DNA from: an uncultured Massilimicrobiota sp.
Lineage (GTDB): Bacteria > Bacillota_I > Bacilli_A > Erysipelotrichales > Coprobacillaceae
Length of the DNA: 64,000 bases
NCBI GenBank assembly: GCA_944325245.1
Contig: CALUZM010000001.1
Span: 38,682-102,681, forward strand
Direction of reading: 5' to 3'
The notes below the pieces were generated by a model, which saw nothing but the letters and a program-made list of their open reading frames with translations, ran no database searches and was not told where the DNA came from. Every line of letters starts with the position of its first letter. Within the stretch, counting starts at the first letter, position 1. The position numbers were made by a program, and so were the translations under genes. Positions 62,497-64,000 of the stretch are shown piece after piece.

Positions 62497-63279
62497 TTAC
62501 TCATTTGTATTATTTTGTGTTATTGTTTCTGAATTATGTGCACTCACTTCATTAATAATACCTTGTGCTATTGCTTCTCCCAATTTTTGTAATTTTTGAT
62601 CATCACTTAAATAAGCATAATCATTGGCGTTATTGATATATCCCAATTCTAGCAGTACAGATGGCACTGTATTATCTCTTAATACCTGAAGTGATCTTTC
62701 TCCATCTATAATACCTCTGTTTTTTGAATAATTGAATGTTTCTATACTTGATCCAATATTTTGTGCTAAAGATTGACTTTCATCATTCTTCGTATAGATT
62801 TCAAAGCCTGAAACATCATCTGATTCTTCAAATGAATTCACATGAATAGAAACAAAATAATCAGCATTGTTTTCGGCACTCATAGCTGCTCTCTTTTTTA
62901 AATCTTCTATCTTATTATTAGATAAAGAAATATCACTCTCTCTTGTAAAAACAGCTTTAATATTAGCTTCTTCTAAAGTATCACCTATCGCTTTTGCAGT
63001 TGTTAAGGTAATATTTTTTTCCAAGACATCTCCCACATTAGCACCTGGATCCCAGTCACCATGTCCTGGATCTATCACAATAGTTGCAATATACTCTTTT
63101 TCTGTTACTGTTTCTTCTTCATTTGTTTGTGTCTGCTCTTCTTCTTTTTGAAAATAAGAACTTATTGTTCCCACAACCCATGAAGCGCCTCTATAGAGTC
63201 CAAAACCAACAACTCCAATAACAATCAGCACAATAATAAGTCGATCTATTCTTAATTTTAATTTTCTTTTTTTTGCCAC
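62497..63279 (-). CDS. N-acetylmuramoyl-L-alanine amidase (Amidase_3)
   Basis: A 260-residue cell-wall hydrolase. One helix at ~12-36 anchors it. The Amidase_3 domain (~63-245) shows the zinc and catalytic residues in VIDPGHGDWDPGA, EKNITLTTAKAIG and VSIHVNSFEES. It cuts the bond between N-acetylmuramic acid and the peptide stem. It lies 61 nt upstream of the deacetylase gene (62 including the start choice) on the same strand, so the two may be co-transcribed. Confidence 0.92.
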   Translation of the reverse strand: MAKKRKLKLRIDRLIIVLIVIGVVGFGLYRGASWVVGTISSYFQKEEEQTQTNEEETVTEKEYIATIVIDPGHGDWDPGANVGDVLEKNITLTTAKAIGDTLEEANIKAVFTRESDISLSNNKIEDLKKRAAMSAENNADYFVSIHVNSFEESDDVSGFEIYTKNDESQSLAQNIGSSIETFNYSKNRGIIDGERSLQVLRDNTVPSVLLELGYINNANDYAYLSDDQKLQKLGEAIAQGIINEVSAHNSETITQNNTNE

Positions 63280-63347
63280 ATCATCACATCCTTCATAATC
63301 TCTGTCATTTTATCATCTTTTGTCATATATTGAAAACATTTTATAAA

Positions 63348-63377
63348 AAAATCATATTGATTTTTTACCAATATGAT
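63348..63377 (-). terminator. Terminator of the PTS IIB gene
   Basis: AATCATATTG pairs with CAATATGATT around ~9 nt and is followed on the minus strand by a T-rich run. Confidence 0.8.
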
Positions 63378-63683
63378 TTAGTCTTCTTTTTTTAATAATG
63401 CAATAGCTTCTTCAAGTACCTTTTTTCCATTCATCATTCCATAATCTTTCATATCAATAACCGCGATCGGTTTATTATCAAACATTGATCGAATATGCTG
63501 TTCCTGGAAACGAACTTGAGGACCTAATAAGATAACATCTGCATCTTGACCATAAAGATGTGTATCAGCAATAGGATGTGCTTCTATATCAACATCCAAC
63601 TGCTTTTCTCGTGCTGCTTCATTCATACGATTAACCAATAAGCTGGTAGACATCCCGGCAGAACAAACTAATAAGATTTTCAT
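63378..63683 (-). CDS. PTS lactose/cellobiose-family IIB component
   Basis: A 101-residue cytosolic phosphocarrier. The phosphorylated Cys is in ILLVCSAGMSTSLLV (Cys7). The rest matches the family (ADVILLGPQVRFQEQHI). It stands alone without IIA or IIC in the window, with its own terminator, so its partners are elsewhere. It is a different family from the mannose-type PTS at 10996-13619. Confidence 0.9.
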   Translation of the reverse strand: MKILLVCSAGMSTSLLVNRMNEAAREKQLDVDIEAHPIADTHLYGQDADVILLGPQVRFQEQHIRSMFDNKPIAVIDMKDYGMMNGKKVLEEAIALLKKED

Positions 63684-63758
63684 ATGTTATTCCTCCTCTA
63701 CACTCATCATACCAATTCAATAAATAAAAGTAAATTTATTTGATAATGTAAAAAAACA

Positions 63759-63789
63759 TTGACCGGTTGTAACTACCGGATATTATAAT
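63759..63789 (+). promoter_or_regulatory. Promoter with internal ACCGG dyad, candidate MerR-type site
   Basis: TTGACC (63759-63764) and TATAAT (63784-63789) are 19 nt apart. Between them lies CCGGTTGTAACTACCGG, a dyad of CCGGT/ACCGG. A 19-nt spacer filled by a dyad is the classic MerR-family layout. TATTAT at 63781-63786 with a 16-nt spacer is an alternative reading. Confidence 0.55.
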
Positions 63790-63814
63790 AAATGTATTCA
63801 AAGGAGGAAGACAT

Positions 63815-63928
63815 ATGGAAAAAATATTATTTATCAATGGAAGTCCTCATCAAAATGGAGAGACTTATCAAATAGGTGAAGCATTATTAAAAGATAAAGA
63901 ACATGACGTTTTGCAGATGGTTGAATAA
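63815..63928 (+). pseudogene. Truncated NAD(P)H-dependent oxidoreductase (flavodoxin-like)
   Basis: ATG with a good AGGAGG starts MEKILFINGSPHQNGETYQIG, the flavin-binding start of a flavodoxin-type reductase, normally ~180 residues. The frame ends at a TAA after 37 residues, just where a GC-rich hairpin element begins (63929). An insertion or a rearrangement at that point is likely. The rest may lie beyond the window. Confidence 0.65.
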
Positions 63929-63985
63929 ACTACCCCGGGGCAGAGCCCACAAATGTCCACTGGACATTTGCGACGGGGTATTTCA
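63929..63985. mobile_element. GC-rich hairpin element, candidate insertion-sequence end
   Basis: TACCCCG (63931-63937) pairs with CGGGGTA (63974-63980). Inside are a small GGGC/GCCC hairpin and CAAATGTCC/GGACATTTG with a 3-nt loop. The G+C content is well above the surroundings. The element sits on the truncated oxidoreductase frame. Subterminal hairpins of this kind occur at ends of IS200/IS605-type elements; the body would lie beyond the right edge. The family is inferred. Confidence 0.45.
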
Positions 63986-64000
63986 AAACCTTTGTGATTA

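Noticed and set aside
62497..62880. Prophage endolysin
   Set aside because: The amidase has a membrane anchor and lies in a cell-wall gene context with no phage genes around.

Overview
The window is AT-rich, low-GC Bacillota DNA. The gene content points to a gut-type, probably anaerobic Erysipelotrichia-like bacterium (Coprobacillaceae relatives): PTS-driven sugar uptake, large secreted glycosidases with a Gram-positive sorting signal, a 2-hydroxyacyl-CoA dehydratase activase-type protein, ribonuclease M5, NiaR/NiaX, and the sporulation protease YabG next to ksgA. The species is inferred from gene content only. TGA is used as a stop throughout (for example yabG, the M20 peptidase and the aldehyde dehydrogenase), so the code is standard.

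Layout. 1-3238: the 5' part of a VTC-type polyphosphate polymerase-like gene, an RsgI-like anti-sigma factor, an ECF sigma factor and a lipoprotein carrying the same RsgI-like extracellular module. 3374-14475: a sugar island on the minus strand (aldo/keto reductase, mannose-family PTS IIA-IIB-IIC-IID, HAD phosphatase, three ManA-family proteins, a GntR/UTRA regulator, a phosphoglucomutase-like HAD protein and DeoC). 14701-15540: a type III toxin-antitoxin locus, with a promoter, three 36-37-nt tandem RNA repeats (ToxI-like) and a ToxN/AbiQ endoribonuclease. 15688-21548: a secreted GH16-GH29 operon with its promoter.

21641-32267 holds a housekeeping block that keeps the order seen around B. 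subtilis yabD-yabE-ksgA-yabG-ispE-glmU-prs, with a LytTR locus, niaR-niaX and rnmV beside it. 32364-42865 has HAD phosphatases, a YhgE/Pip membrane protein divergent from an Rrf2 regulator, an M42 peptidase, a decayed AAC(3)-family acetyltransferase and an OpuC-type osmoprotectant transporter. 43048-52952 has a 1406-residue acyl-CoA dehydratase activase-type protein, two MarR loci (one controlling a membrane/cytidylate-kinase-like fusion), an HD protein and YggS. 53087-64000 has metG behind a T-box leader, small unknown genes, an alcohol/aldehyde dehydrogenase pair, mscL, a polysaccharide deacetylase, an amidase and a stand-alone PTS IIB. The window closes on an oxidoreductase gene cut short at a hairpin-rich element.

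The best candidates for a second look are the ToxIN-like locus, the sigma/anti-sigma/lipoprotein set with duplicated Asn-Pro-containing modules, the three tandem ManA proteins (two about 585 residues with an unexplained N-terminal domain), the PTS IIB gene whose ribosome-binding site leads into ATG-TCT-TGA, and several near-perfect operator palindromes beside regulator genes.
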